Assembly: GCF_018294505.1 (NCBI RefSeq) | Contig: NC_057807.1 | Span: forward strand, 169,412,883-169,476,882 | Source of the DNA: Triticum aestivum | Lineage: Eukaryota; Streptophyta; Magnoliopsida; Poales; Poaceae | Direction of reading: 5' to 3' | Length of the DNA stretch: 64,000 nucleotides | Shown: positions 24,341 to 34,990 of the stretch, piece after piece | Position numbering within the stretch: position 1 is the stretch's first letter | How the letters are laid out: every line of letters begins with the position of its first letter | The notes under the pieces: generated by a model | Seen by the model: only the letters and a program-made list of their open reading frames with translations | The model's database searches: none | What the model was told of the DNA's origin: nothing | Translations under genes and position numbers: made by a program

Positions 24341-24399
24341 ATCACTCCGCCTGGTCGCCAAGCCAAGTATTGGGCCACTGCTGCCCTATAATGAAACAT

Positions 24400-25510
24400 G
24401 TCACATATTTTGTGCTTAGTCCCCCTATCTCTGATGTTCGTGTGAAACTAATATTCTGGGTTGAATCTAAGTTGCACGTCTATCCCTTTGAGCTCCGTAT
24501 GCTTGTCTTCGTATGATCTGTTTCCATGTATGTTTTGGCTGCCTGCCGGTATCATATTGTCGCGATTGTCGTAACGGTCCGGCTCTTAACAGTCATCTTG
24601 GTGTGGATGCGTCTCGGCAGGTTTTTCCCAGGTAGTTCTTGGTGCAGCCTCTTGTTCTGCGAGCATGGCTCTGGACTGGACGATGGAGCAACTAAAGAAG
24701 TTAGCCGAGGTTCCATCACATGAGGATTTTCACAATACGGATGCTCACTAGGGTTAAGGGATAGGCGACTGCAAAGAATTCTAAAGCATCAATCAAGAAA
24801 TGATAACATGAACTTAGCTTTTATTCCGAGCTTCCTTCTCCTCTGCCGGGCCGTGCGTGCTGAGCGCGCTCGCAGCACCCGGTAGAGCAAGAGCCAATCA
24901 GGTGGTTTCTTCATCCCCGAAAAGGGTCGATATGCATTTCACATGGTTGGCAGACACCGGGGCACAGTGCCGAGCTTCCCTGGTCCCTCTCCCCCTCCCT
25001 CTTTCTGTTCTCCTTCTAGGTCTGTCCAGCGGCCGCCAGTGCACCGGTCATGCCGATGCAGGCAGCCTTGCCGGAGTACGCTTACCGGGGCGCCAATCAA
25101 CGGACTCATACCAATGTTTCTGTCAGGATAGGTATGGAGAATTTTGAACTGAGCGTCGCGTGGTAGTCATTGACGCCAATGTCGCCGCAACTAAAGCGAC
25201 TCGACTAATGACGAAGGGAAGATACAGGGAGGAGGAAGCTCATGCCCACAGGTTCCGTGTCCTTTCTGTCAGCAGCGCCCGAATGATGGATGCACCATGC
25301 AGGCCACCGGGATGGGTTCCCTGCCACCAATAGTGATCATCACCATAATCGCGACCGCGGCAAGGCATGGGGACCGGCAATGTGGTGCCGGAACGGCCCT
25401 GCTCTGCTTCTGCGTCCTCGCAGGAGCCATGGTCTATGGCATCGCCGAAGACATGGACGTTGATGACGATGACACGTTGTTTACGTCTTCAGTTTCGCGC
25501 AAGCACTCCC
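24400..25510 (-). other. Element D leader region, no gene seen
   Basis: This is where gag would begin in a complete element (minus strand, after the primer site). I see no gag motif, zinc knuckle or long sense ORF. Short GC-rich ORFs on either strand have no recognisable content. Confidence 0.5.
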
Positions 25511-25529
25511 CCTACCTGGCGCGCCAAAG
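25511..25529 (-). other. Primer-binding site of element D
   Basis: On the minus strand TTTGGCGCGCCAGGTAGGG lies two bases after the LTR end (...CGCGACA TC). The same motif at the same place occurs in elements C and E. It proves that the LTR at 25,531-26,453 is the 5' LTR and that D reads right to left. Confidence 0.8.
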
Positions 25530-25530
25530 A

Positions 25531-26453
25531 TGTCGCGGGAAACCATGACCACCTATGGGACCAGGATGGCCCCTTGCTGGTTCGGCAGGGGGGAGTCGCG
25601 TTGCACAAAGAGCAGGCGAACATGAGGCAGCACAGCAGAGATCACACAAGCAGTTTTAACTATGTTCGGGCAGCCGTGAGGCGTAAAACCCTAATCCCGC
25701 TTTGGTGGATTGATGGTGGAAATGTGGTGGCGGAGCATAGTACACTTGCCCGGCAAGGTTAGGGCGGCAGGGACTACGCGCATATGGAGGTTTGAGTTAT
25801 CCAACCTTCTAACCTCCCGAACCACTTCTACCATTGCCATGGGCCTCCTTTTTTAGGTTAAGGGGTCCCCAGAGTGGCAAAACAGTCATTAGATACTGAT
25901 AAGATAGCAAATAGTGCTATCATACCTAACTCTGCAGGCTTACAGGGGGCATTTAATGTGCTGCTTAACGTCACGTCGTTGGTTGCCCGGCAAGGCCTGC
26001 CGGGCTATCTTGCCAACTCCATGCCTGCTCGTCTGACACGTCATAGGACGGGTGTCATCTGTGGTTTTTCTTATAGAAAGGGGCTGCCATGTGGCGAATG
26101 TCTTCCACTTAATCACTCTGTGGCTTGACACCGCACTGATCGACAACGTTAGTCATGCTGGAGTGGTCGGTGAGGTGATTCGGTCTCCGCAAGTCTCGGC
26201 AGGCCCTACCGGGACGCCTTGGTCATCTTCTTCTGGGGGCGGCCTCGTCCCTTGCCGAGCTCGCCTGCTCGGCAAGGGAGGCCTCTCTCTTGACTATGTC
26301 TTGCTTCTCTGGCTTGGTCGTGGTCCCTCGGATCTGCTCGTTGGTCCTTTGAATCTCTTGGTTTCTTGTACGCTTTCTTGGGTTTGTGCTTCGATCTTTA
26401 TCTAGTGCATGTGCACAGTTAGGGGAATAAACCCAGGGTTTGTTTCACTGACA
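25531..26453 (-). repeat. Element D 5' LTR, 923 bp
   Basis: On the minus strand it starts TGTCAGTGAAACAAACCCTG (26,453), next to the CCCCT target duplication, and ends CCCGCGACA (25,531) next to the primer site. It corresponds to 19,216-20,137. Confidence 0.85.
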
Positions 26454-27775
26454 CCCCTCTTTGATGCGTACTATATATTCCTACCATAACACAACCCCAA
26501 AAGAATCATCCTTGTTCATCGAACTAACCTCTCTCGTTGGGTCAAAGTGATGGACGAAAACCTTGCGGGCCCATGGAGGGAAGCGTCACATGCGAGTGAG
26601 TGTCCTATAGGACAATCACCATGTGCATGTGGCCCAAAGAGGTGTTTGTGTGATGTTTGAATACCCAATGCACAACTTTGATGTGGCACCTGCCTCAGAA
26701 ACTGACAATTCCCCACACAGAGTGAGGTTCATGACGTGTGGTATGTGTGTGGTCCCCCCTCTTTGACGTGTACTATATACGCCTAACGTAACACAAACCA
26801 AAAAGAATCCTCCTTTTTGGTCAAACTAACCTCTCTCATTGAGTCAAAGTTATGGAGGACGACCTCGCGGGCCCACGAATGGAAGCATCGCACACGAGTG
26901 AGTGTCCTATAGGGCAACCACCATACGCATGTGGCGCAAAGAGGTGTTGTATGATGTTTGAATACCCAATTCACAACTTTGATGTGGTACCTGCCTCGTA
27001 AACCATAAATTCACCACATGGAGCAAGGTTCATGACGTGTAGTATATGTTGCCCCCCTCTTCGACGCATAATACTCCTACCATACGTACATAACACAAAC
27101 CAAAAAGGAATCATCATTGTTAGTCAAATTAACCTCTCCCGCGCTGTAGGTTCCAAGTGATGGATGACGACCTCGAGGGCCCACAGAGAGTGTCACACGC
27201 GAGTGAGTGTCTTAGGACAACCACCACATGCATGTGGCCCAAAGAGGTGTTGTGATATGTATGAATACCCAATGCACAACTTTGAAGTTGCACATGCTTC
27301 GCAAACCGGGAATACACTACATAGACATTCACGACGCATAGTCCCCCTCACTTCGAGCCGACGAGAGGGACTCATGTGTACGCAGGTGCCCGAACTTTGA
27401 TCTGGAATCTCACCATGATCCACACCGTAACACAGGCCAAGATGAATCCACATTTGGTCAAATGCCTCCTGAAGTTGGTGAAAACTGATAACCTTCGCGG
27501 TTAATGAATGGGCACATTGCTGATAACTGCACGAGGGAGTGTCCGAGGACCACCAATGCATGCATGTGGCCCAAACATGTATGTATGAAAGGGTTGTGTA
27601 ATGTTTTAAATAACCAATTCACGACTTTGATGTGGCACATGTCTCACAAAACGGTCAAACCCACACGGAGGTTCAAGACTCGTAGTGTACTGCCGGATGC
27701 CCCCCTCCCCCCCCACACACACACACCTCACCACCGCCGCCACTTCGAGGTATGTAAAACTTTTTCTACAGTGAA

Positions 27776-28560
27776 CATGTGACCAAAGCAGTGTCGTGTT
27801 AAAATTTGAAAAATAAAATCAGAGATCATTCGGCCACTTCTATACATTGATTGATTTCCTAGGTATTTAATGTGCAAAAATCAAATTTGAGCTACATGTG
27901 CACCAAAATGGATTGCAAAATAATATGTGTGTCCCTGGTTGCATGTTTCCCCATGCAAGAAATTTCAAAACATTGTGAATCTTGATTTTTAAAATCCAGT
28001 CAATCCAAAACTTAGTTGAAATTCATGAGCTTTGTCGTGGTGTCATATGGACACCAATAGACTGTGATATTGTATTTTTGGGTCAAATTTGAGACAAGTT
28101 TTGATATAATCTTCTTACAAATGGGAGATTATTAATAATTGGCAACCAATATCGCAGAGGGATTATTTATTTGAACCGTGGGTGCTAGACCAACAATCTA
28201 CGTGCCATGATTCAGTTAAGAAAGAAAGCGGCATAAGTAATCATCAAAAATGGAAAACAATATACGTGCCGCAACATGTCCCGTGTGCCATGCGAGCATC
28301 CGTGAGTTGACTGGACGCAACAGTCCGCTGCGCAGGAAGACGGAGAGGCGTGCAGGGAGGTGTGTGAGTTGATGGGAGGCGTGTTCCCTACGTAGTGTCA
28401 TCGGGAGGCATGCTAGTAGCTGTGTGAAATGATGGTAGACATTCCAGTAGTCCGCTGCACAGACTCACCGGGAGGTGAGCCAACCCTTTGACCGCTACCC
28501 ACCTCACTCCCACTGCTCCATACAAATGGTGCGCCTGAGCCGCTGGTCATAATAGGCGGC
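27776..28560. other. AT-rich spacer, nothing recognised
   Basis: AT-rich sequence without a credible ORF. Near 28,315-28,455 the phrase CAGTCCGCTGC occurs twice about 125 bp apart, with GGGAGGCGTG/GGGAGGCATG variants between, suggesting a weak local duplication. No LTR ends or inverted repeats were found. Confidence 0.4.
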
Positions 28561-28689
28561 CGCACCCCCCATCCATAGTGGTCACCGCCATCCAGAATGT
28601 ATGAGGATTCCACCGAAGTGCATCATCGGAGGGAGTAGCAATGCCGGGGCTGGTGAAGCACCCGTTCAACGCATGAACTTGGCATAGAG

Positions 28690-28830
28690 TTTGTTGTCGT
28701 CGCCACCGAGGTCTCGCATGGGCAGCAACACGACCTTGACTTCGTCGCTGCCGTTGTGCCTCCCCAGCCGAAGCCGGAGGTCCACAACAACACCGGCAAT
28801 GACTCTGATTCCGAAGCAAAACCGGTTAGT
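28690..28830 (+). pseudogene. Possible exon fragment ending at a splice donor
   Basis: A GC-rich stretch encodes HDLDFVAAVVPPQPKPEV and then an acidic patch (TGNDSDSEAKP). It stops at AAACCG|GTTAGT, a plausible splice donor, followed by AT-rich sequence typical of a grass intron. It could be the first exon of the F-box-like gene that resumes at about 29,198, or an unrelated fragment. No start codon in this frame is clearly preferred. Confidence 0.3.
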
Positions 28831-29082
28831 CATCTATACCCATTTTTGCGGCAAATATTTCATGTGTTTTCTCTGTTCACTCCTGGCCCCTCCGACCTTC
28901 ATTTTTTTGGAATAGAAATCCTATGGCTATGTTCTCTCGGTCCATGAAATCAGAGTAAGATTACTTAGATTCATGTAGTGTATTGATTGTTTGAATGGTA
29001 TCCGTCTAGGGTTAGTGATTAATTGTTTGTTTTGCTAATAGTCCGACTAGGATTAGCGTTCGTGCTTATAATCCATATCCAG

Positions 29083-29194
29083 ATCTTGAGAATTGATTTT
29101 GAATGTCCTACATATATGTTTGTGCCATTTTTTCTTCTACATCTTGAGAATTGATTTTGAATGTCCTACATACGTTTGTGCCATTTTTTCCAGA
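29083..29194 (+). repeat. 59-bp direct duplication upstream of the F-box exon
   Basis: CTTGAGAATTGATTTTGAAT followed by GTCCTACATA and TTTGTGCCATTTTTTC occurs twice in tandem (about 29,083-29,136 and 29,142-29,193). The second copy ends TTTTTTCCAG, a good splice acceptor, so the duplication affects the 3' end of a putative intron. Confidence 0.75.
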
Positions 29195-30110
29195 CTGGTA
29201 TGTACACAGATGTGGCTCCGGCCAGCGGCGCCACAGGTTGTAGAACCTGCACCCGACAGCATGGGCAAAAGCGGCCACTGTCCCCTAGATCCGAGGAACC
29301 CGTAGTATCTCAGGAGGACCACATCAGCGGTCTCTCAGATGCCATCCTTGGGGAGATAATCTCCCATCTCCCCACCAACGATGGCTGCCGCACACAAGTC
29401 CCGCATCTCGGTGGCGCACTCTGTGGTGCGCCGCGCCTCTTAATCTCGACTGTCGTCAGCTATCTTTCAATCATGATTCGGAACTCCCCGGAGCCATCAT
29501 CTCCTCCTACCAGGGCTCCGTTCAACGCATCTGCATCTGACATACTACCTATTGGACATACCCCGCACAGTGGACGCGTGGCTGACACCCCATCAAATTT
29601 AAAAACTCCAGCAGCTTGAGTTCTACCATTACTACGAATATAACATACCACGAACCGATGTATGTATGCCCTCTCCACCGATGTCCATCTCATGGTTTTC
29701 CTCCGCTCTCCACACCACCACCTTCGCCCGGTGCTATCTAGAAGACAACCTGGTAAAAATGTTTGAACTCCCACTACTAAAAAACTTGTGCTTATGGTGG
29801 TTGATCTGTCGGAGGCCTCACTTCACAACATCATCCACTCCAGTTGCCCCTGCCCTGGAGCGTTTCCTGCTTGTTTTTGGAATAGAATGTGTATCTATTG
29901 TCTCAAAATAAAGTCGCCTCACATTGGAAGCATTGGAATTCTTATTGAAGGACAGGAGCTCATCATCAAAGATGCCCCTTTACAACCTATATGTACTATC
30001 CATACTACACTTGTATGACCATCTCTTCGCCGAACTAGTGCACCTATACAATTTGACATTGTATTGGGTGTGTTGGGGACACAAGATATTTCTTATATTG
30101 GTTGCAGGTT
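29195..30110 (+). pseudogene. F-box/FBD-LRR-type gene, frameshifted
   Basis: After a good splice acceptor (TTTTTTCCAG) the first frame reads a variable N-terminus and then [25 protein letters not shown], a clear F-box, the motif by which such proteins join SCF ubiquitin ligases. A frameshift follows; the next frame gives [16 protein letters not shown] and then [20 protein letters not shown], the usual continuation. Later frames give leucine-rich repeat-like pieces typical of grass F-box/FBD proteins: EASLHNIIHSSCP, LLVFGIECVSI, IKSPHIGSIGI and ELIIKDAP. At least three frame changes are needed, so it is a pseudogene. Grass genomes hold hundreds of such genes and decayed copies are common. Confidence 0.7.
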
Positions 30111-30379
30111 TATTTGAGAGAGAACATCTTCATCCTACGCCTCCGACGGATTGATAAACCTTTGGTCATACACCTGAGGGATAATTGCTACTGTGCTACA
30201 AAACTCTACGCTTGGAGTCCCAACAAGAGTCTACAAGAATACAGTTGCATAGTAGACATCATGGCCTCGCCGGGATCGACCTCACCCGGTGTTGGATAAG
30301 CTGGCGAATTCAGCCGCTGAGCCGAAGGGGTGACTTGATATGCAACTACACTGGTGACTTGGCTGATGTGCAATGCTTT

Positions 30380-31310
30380 AGTCAAGTCAATTTTTCTGAA
30401 GACGAGGTAAAAAAAGCTACAAAAAAGCTGCCGAGAGAGCCCCAAGATAAGTGCAACAGGACTGGGCTAGCTCCCTTTTGCCAGACCAACCTTGTGCCTC
30501 TAGTATGTCTTATGTATAGTATCTTACTCATTTTGTCCAACTTATTTGCCATCTTTAAATTTAATTTCTGCCTTATCATATATGCAGGCAAACAACAAGT
30601 TCTGGACAAAGAAAAAGCCTCGAAAGTCTGCCCCTGCTCCAGTTGAGCAAGCAAATGAGCCAGTCGATGCTAATGAGCCAGCTACCAAAAATGAGTCCGA
30701 GGTAGAGCTCAACTCGCTTGGTCACCTTTCTAATCAACTTGCCGATGCCCTTTCTTCACATGATAACCACAAGGCCAGTCGAGCCGACAATGTTGAGGTA
30801 ATTTCAATCTCATCCAGCTCAAAAACTTTAATCCCGAAGAAACGAAGATGAGTCATCATAAAGGTACCATTTTCACATCCAGAGGCTCACTTAGACCCAA
30901 AATCTCTTTTGAAGAAATCGCAGCAAGTCAGCACCTCCAAGGGCAAGCTCCAGAGCAATTCTGGCGAGTTGCCTACTAACTTATCAGATGAGCCGGTCGC
31001 CCGCAGGTGACGAAATGAGGTGCCTCATAGCCCAACTCCATCTCTCCCACGAGCCGGTCTTGTTAGGAAACCACTTAACCCTTCTAAATCGAATTATTAG
31101 GAGACGTCACCCTCCTCTAGAGAATTAACCGTTTACCTGCTCCCGCAGTTGGTTATTAAGCATGTGTAGGCATTTGGTAATTTTATACTTTGTCATAGCA
31201 ATTGCATCTTTAACTTGAACATACTCATATAACTGCAGGGCCAAAGCCATCAAGAAGAAGACGGTGGGCGAGTATCTTCTACTTCAGAAATCCCTGAGTC
31301 TCAAGACCCG
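30380..31310 (+). pseudogene. Spliced gene-like fragment, Lys/Glu-rich, truncated by element F
   Basis: Exon-like segments with plausible splice signals: one reading FSEDEVKKATKKL-PREPQD then CQTNLVP (to about 30,500, donor CTAGTATGT); one from acceptor ATATGCAG at 30,588 reading NNKFWTKKKPRKSAPAP then ELNSLGHLSNQLADALSSHD and VISISSSSKT-IPKKRR; and one from acceptor ACTGCAG near 31,238 that stops at 31,310, where LTR F begins. The content is low-complexity, charged and nuclear-looking. I do not recognise the family; it may be part of a transposon-encoded accessory protein like that in element D or a host gene of unknown function. Confidence 0.4.
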
Positions 31311-32884
31311 TGATACATCTCCAATGTATCTATAATGTTTGATTGTTCCAGACTATTAAAGCATCATTCTTGGATGTTTTATACTCATTTACTAGCAACT
31401 TTATATCATTTCTGAGACTAACCTATTGACATAGTGCGCAGTGCCAGTTGCTACATTTTGCTTCTTTTTTACTTCGCAAAAAATCAATACCAAACGAGTC
31501 CAAATGCAACAAAACTTTTTGGAGATTTTTTCTGCCCAGAAGACACCCATGAGGCCCAAGAAGTGCACCATAGGGACCTTGTGGGGCCCACTAGGCACCA
31601 GGGCGCGCTAGGGCCCCCATGCACCTTGGTGGGCAGTGGGGCCCACAGACACCCCCTCCACCGCCTCTTAGCTCTATAAATACTATAATATTCTAAAAAC
31701 CCTAGGGGAGTCGACGAAACACCATTCCAGCCACCACAAGTTCTAGAAACATGAGATCCAATCTAGAGGCCGTTTCCGACACTCTACCAGAGGGGTCAAC
31801 GATCAGGCAGGCATTCTTCGTCATCACCCTTGCCCCTCCGATGATGCGTGAGTAGTTTACCACAGACTTATGGGTCCGTAGGAAGTAGCTAAATGGCTTC
31901 TTCTCTCCCTTTGATCATCAATACAATGTTCTCCTTGTTGTTCTTGGAGATCTATTTGATGTAATGACTTTTTGTGGTGTGTTTGTTGGGATCCGATGAA
32001 TTGTGAGTTTATGATCAGATCTATCCATGAGTATTATTTGGGTCTTTGTTGAACTCTTTTATGCATGATCTTTATAGCCTCGTATTTCTTCTCAGAAACT
32101 TTGGGTTGGTTTGGCCAACTAGATTGATTTTTCTTGCAATGGGAAGAGGTGCTTTGTGATGGGTTCGATCTTGCGGTGCTCAATCTCAGTGATAGAAAGA
32201 GACATGACACACATGTATTGTTTCCATTAAGGATAAAAAGATGGGGTCCATTCCCTACATGAATAGATATTGTCTACATCATGTCATCATTCTTATTGCA
32301 TTACTTTGTTTTCCATGAACTTAATAAACTAGATGCATGCTAGATAGCGGTCGATGTGGAGTAGTAGTAGTAGATGCATGCATGAGTTGGTCTACTAATC
32401 TTGGACGTGATGCCTATATAAATGGTCATTGCCTTGGATGTCGTCATAATTATTTGCTTTTCTATCAATTGCCCAACAATAATTTGTCTACCCACCGTAT
32501 GCTATTTTCTCGAGAGAAGCCTCTAGTGAAATCTACGACCCGCGGGTCTATTACCTATGATATTGTTTTCAGATCTATTTGTCCAAAAATCCAAAAATAC
32601 TTTTCTGCATTTTTTCTACACTTATTTTATTTTGTGTTTTTGCTAGATCAATTTATCAAATCTCATACAATATAATCTATCTCAATACCAAGGAGGGATT
32701 GACAACCCCTCTTACGCGTTGGGTTGCAAGTTTTTGTGGTTTGTGTGCAGGTGTTGTTTACATAGTGTTGCTTGGTTCTCCTACTTGATTGATAACCTTG
32801 GTTGCATAACCGAGGGAAATACTTATCGTTGCGGTGCAGCAGCATCCCCTCTTCTTCGGGGAATTACCAACACAGATACAAGCA
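31311..32884 (+). repeat. Element F 5' LTR, 1574 bp
   Basis: Starts TGATACATCTCCAATGTATC and ends ATACAAGCA before the primer site. It is collinear with LTRs A and B: shared landmarks are the GAGTCCAAATGCAACAAAAC-type leader, TTGATCATCAATACAATGTT, the AGATGCATGC...GGTCGATG block and the closing GGGATTGACAACCCCT. The left flank (31,306-31,310) is ACCCG; the right copy lies outside the window. Confidence 0.8.
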
Positions 32885-32899
32885 ATCGGGAAGAACTTC

Positions 32900-32917
32900 T
32901 GGCGCCATTGCCGGGAG
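32900..32917 (+). other. Primer-binding site of element F
   Basis: TGGCGCCATTGCCGGGAG lies 15 bases after the LTR end. It is close to the sequence complementary to the 3' end of plant tRNA-Asp (TGGCGCCGTTGCCGGGG), the primer I recall for Athila/Sabrina-type elements. Confidence 0.6.
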
Positions 32918-33129
32918 ACATCATCAATGTCTATCAGGTTCGCAGGCACACACTCTCATCTCCTTGCATTTACTTTATTTGCCATTTGCCTCTCGTTTTC
33001 ATGCCCCCCCACCTCTAAAACATTTTTGCAAAAAACACAAAAATATTTGCCTTTTTATTTTCCTTCTTTTCATTTGCCATTTTCTCGTTCGATCTTTTGT
33101 TTGCTTATGTTCTTGTTTGTGTAGTCACG

Positions 33130-33901
33130 ATGTCTCAAGAAAATACCAAATTTTATGACTTTTTCCAATACTTAATAATGATTTTATTAGTACTCCGATT
33201 GCTCCTCCCGCCGCTAGTGCGAAGTCTTATGATGCTAATGCCGCTTTGTTGAATCTTGCTATGAATGAGAAATTTTCTGATACTCCTAATGAGGATGTTG
33301 CGTCCCATCTAAACACTTTCATAGAATTGTGTGATATGCAAAAGGAAAAATATTTAGACAATGATATGGTGAATTGACTACTTCCTTTTTCTTTGCGTGA
33401 TCGTGCAAAAATTTGGTTTTCATGTCAGCCACAAAATAGTATTGATTCTTGGGACAAGTGCAAAGATGTTTTTATCACTAAGTATTTTCCTCCCGTGAAA
33501 ATTATTGACCATGGAAATCAAATCATGAGTTTTAAGCAACTTGAGCATGAACATGTTTCCCAATCTTGGGAAAGGATGAAGTTGATGATAAGAAATTGCC
33601 CTACACATGGTTTAAACTGTGGATGATCGTACACAATTTTTATGCGGGATTGAATTTTGTTTCTAGATATCTTTTAGATTCCACCGCGGGTGGCACTTTT
33701 ATGGAAATTACTTTGGGTGAAGTTACTAAATAGCCTGATAATATTGTGGATAATTATTCACAATGACATATTGAAAGAGCTCCTACCACTAAAAAGATCA
33801 ATTGTGTTGAAGAAATTAGTACCTTGAGTGAAAACGTTGATGCTCTTATGAAATTGGTTGCTAGTAAAAATGCTCCTATTGATGTTAATGACGTGCCTTT
33901 G
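33130..33901 (+). pseudogene. gag of element F, first part (cut by G)
   Basis: Starts ATGTCTCAAGAAAATACC, corresponding to MAQDNTKL of element B. It contains ELCDMQKEKY, the degenerate SLRDRAKIWF region, SIDSWDKCKDVFITKYFPP and FKQLEHEHVSQSWERMKLM, the capsid-type gag core. An in-frame stop near 33,373-33,378 (VN-stop-LLPF) and others break it. The frame is cut after DVNDVPL by element G and resumes at 41,189 with STLIEQNNDPVDVD. The protein would form virus-like particles. Confidence 0.75.
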
Positions 33902-34990
33902 TGATGCGGAGCATCCCTCGACCATCCCCATGGATGTCACACCGCCACCGCAAGCATGGAGAGGACCTACGACGAGAGCTCACGCACGCAACGTCAGAAC
34001 CGAGGTGAACTCTTTCCTCTTTGAGTTTCATTCGGATTCACACGAGAGTCGGGTTCTACCTCAAATGGATACATTGTGCATTCTTAGGTACTTGGGAGAT
34101 TGTCACTAGGAAGCACGTAGGGAAACACCAAGTTCACCAGGAGACGCACGGAGGAAGGAGAAGGAATAGGAGAGAAGACCGAGGAGAAGAAGAGGCCGCA
34201 GCCCCTGGACTCCCCGGGTGCCCGGCTGCCAAGGCCCCGGGTGCCCGGCCACAGCCTGGGCGGCGCCCCAGCCAGCCCCGGGTGCCCGGCCTGTCACCTG
34301 GGCCTCGCCAGACCACCCTGGGTGCCCGGCCTGCCCTGGGCCATCTCCGGCGCCACCCCTGGTGCCCGGGACTTGGCCCCCCGGGTGCCCGGCCGCCTCG
34401 CCCGGCCCTCTCCAGCGCCACCCCGGGTGCCCGGGACGTGGGCCCCCGGGTGCCCGGCCACATGCCAGCCGGCCCCTAAGTCGTCCGGGTGCTCGGCCGA
34501 AGTTGCCCGGGTGCCCGCCCCCCTACGCCCAGCCGCACATTGACGGCCTTTTTGGCCTTGTACCCCTCTCTTCTTGCATTGTGTCACCCCTAGACTATAT
34601 AAGGACACCTCCTAGGTCATTTGGAAGGATAGCAAAGTATTTGATAGACATTTGTGAGCTTTGCTCCATGGATCCACTCCACTAGGAGATCAAGACCTCC
34701 TCTTGGAGTGACCAAACATCAAGACCTCCTCCTTGGGGAAGGATCCCCATCATAGGATCATCAAGCCCTCGTCTCCTTCATAGGATTTGGGATGAACTCT
34801 ACCATGTATCTTGTTTCCCTTTGATTGTTCATGTACCTTGTGGATCTTGTGTGTTTGTTAGTCTAGTGGATGTGTGATTTGGACTTGTTCTTGAGTGTTC
34901 CTCTTGTTGTCCCTCTTGTGTTCATCTTGTTCTTGGGGATTCCCCCTCCAATTCGTGAAAGATCTTCACTTAGGGTTCCACCCTACAACT
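33902..34990 (+). repeat. Element G 5' LTR, 1089 bp
   Basis: Starts TGATGCGGAGCATCCCTCGA and ends CACCCTACAACT, where the last base differs from the CA end of the other LTR. The two LTRs are closely similar, with small differences visible (for example GTCAGAACCGAG against ATTGGAATCGAG). A TATA-like CTATATAAGGACACC at about 34,594 is conserved in both. It carries the GC motif array at 34,215-34,525. Confidence 0.85.
34215..34525 (+). repeat. CCGGGTGCCCGG-type motif array in G 5' LTR
   Basis: About eleven copies of a CCCGGGTGCCCGGC-like motif, separated by 10-35 bp of GC-rich spacer (CTGCCAAGGC, CACAGCCTGGG and similar). The motif is nearly self-complementary (CCGGG/CCCGG arms around TG). The homologous array in the 3' LTR is at 40,410-40,715. 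Confidence 0.8.

Larger units (their letters stand above)
19162..26453 (-). mobile_element. Element D: complete non-autonomous LTR element with antisense-only coding sequence
   Basis: The element is 7.3 kb long and flanked by the perfect 5-bp target duplication CCCCT (19,157-19,161 and 26,454-26,458). LTRs are at 19,216-20,137 and 25,531-26,453 (922 and 923 bp), with an extra 54-bp partial LTR copy at the left edge. The primer site (25,511-25,529) and purine tract (20,138-20,152) both read on the minus strand, so D is a minus element inserted in the tandem array. No gag, protease, RT or integrase was found on its sense strand. Its only clear coding region runs the other way (20,494-24,340, + strand). 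This fits non-autonomous relatives of Tat-type gypsy elements. Confidence 0.85.
17765..27775. repeat. Tandem array of eight diverged ~300-385 bp units, split by element D
   Basis: A core phrase near TTTGAATACCCAATGCACAA recurs at about 17,960, 18,303, 18,688, 19,050, 26,656, 26,954, 27,260 and 27,604. Removing the inserted element D makes the fourth-to-fifth spacing about 309 bp, in line with the rest. Each unit has the same order: CTCACC/CCTACC...AACACAAACCAA, AATCATCC-type stretch, AACCTCTCTC, CAAAGTGATGGAC, GGGCCCA, CATGCATGTGGCCCAAA, GAGGTGT, the core, TGTGGCACCTGCCT and CCACA...GAGGTTCATGA. No unit has a conserved ORF. The units are strongly diverged, so the array is old. It may be a local satellite or an array inside an unrecognised transposon. 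Confidence 0.8.

Noticed and set aside
17765..27775. CRISPR-like or short regularly spaced repeats
   Set aside because: Units are 300-385 bp, diverged, and in a plant genome; there are no short identical repeats with unique spacers.
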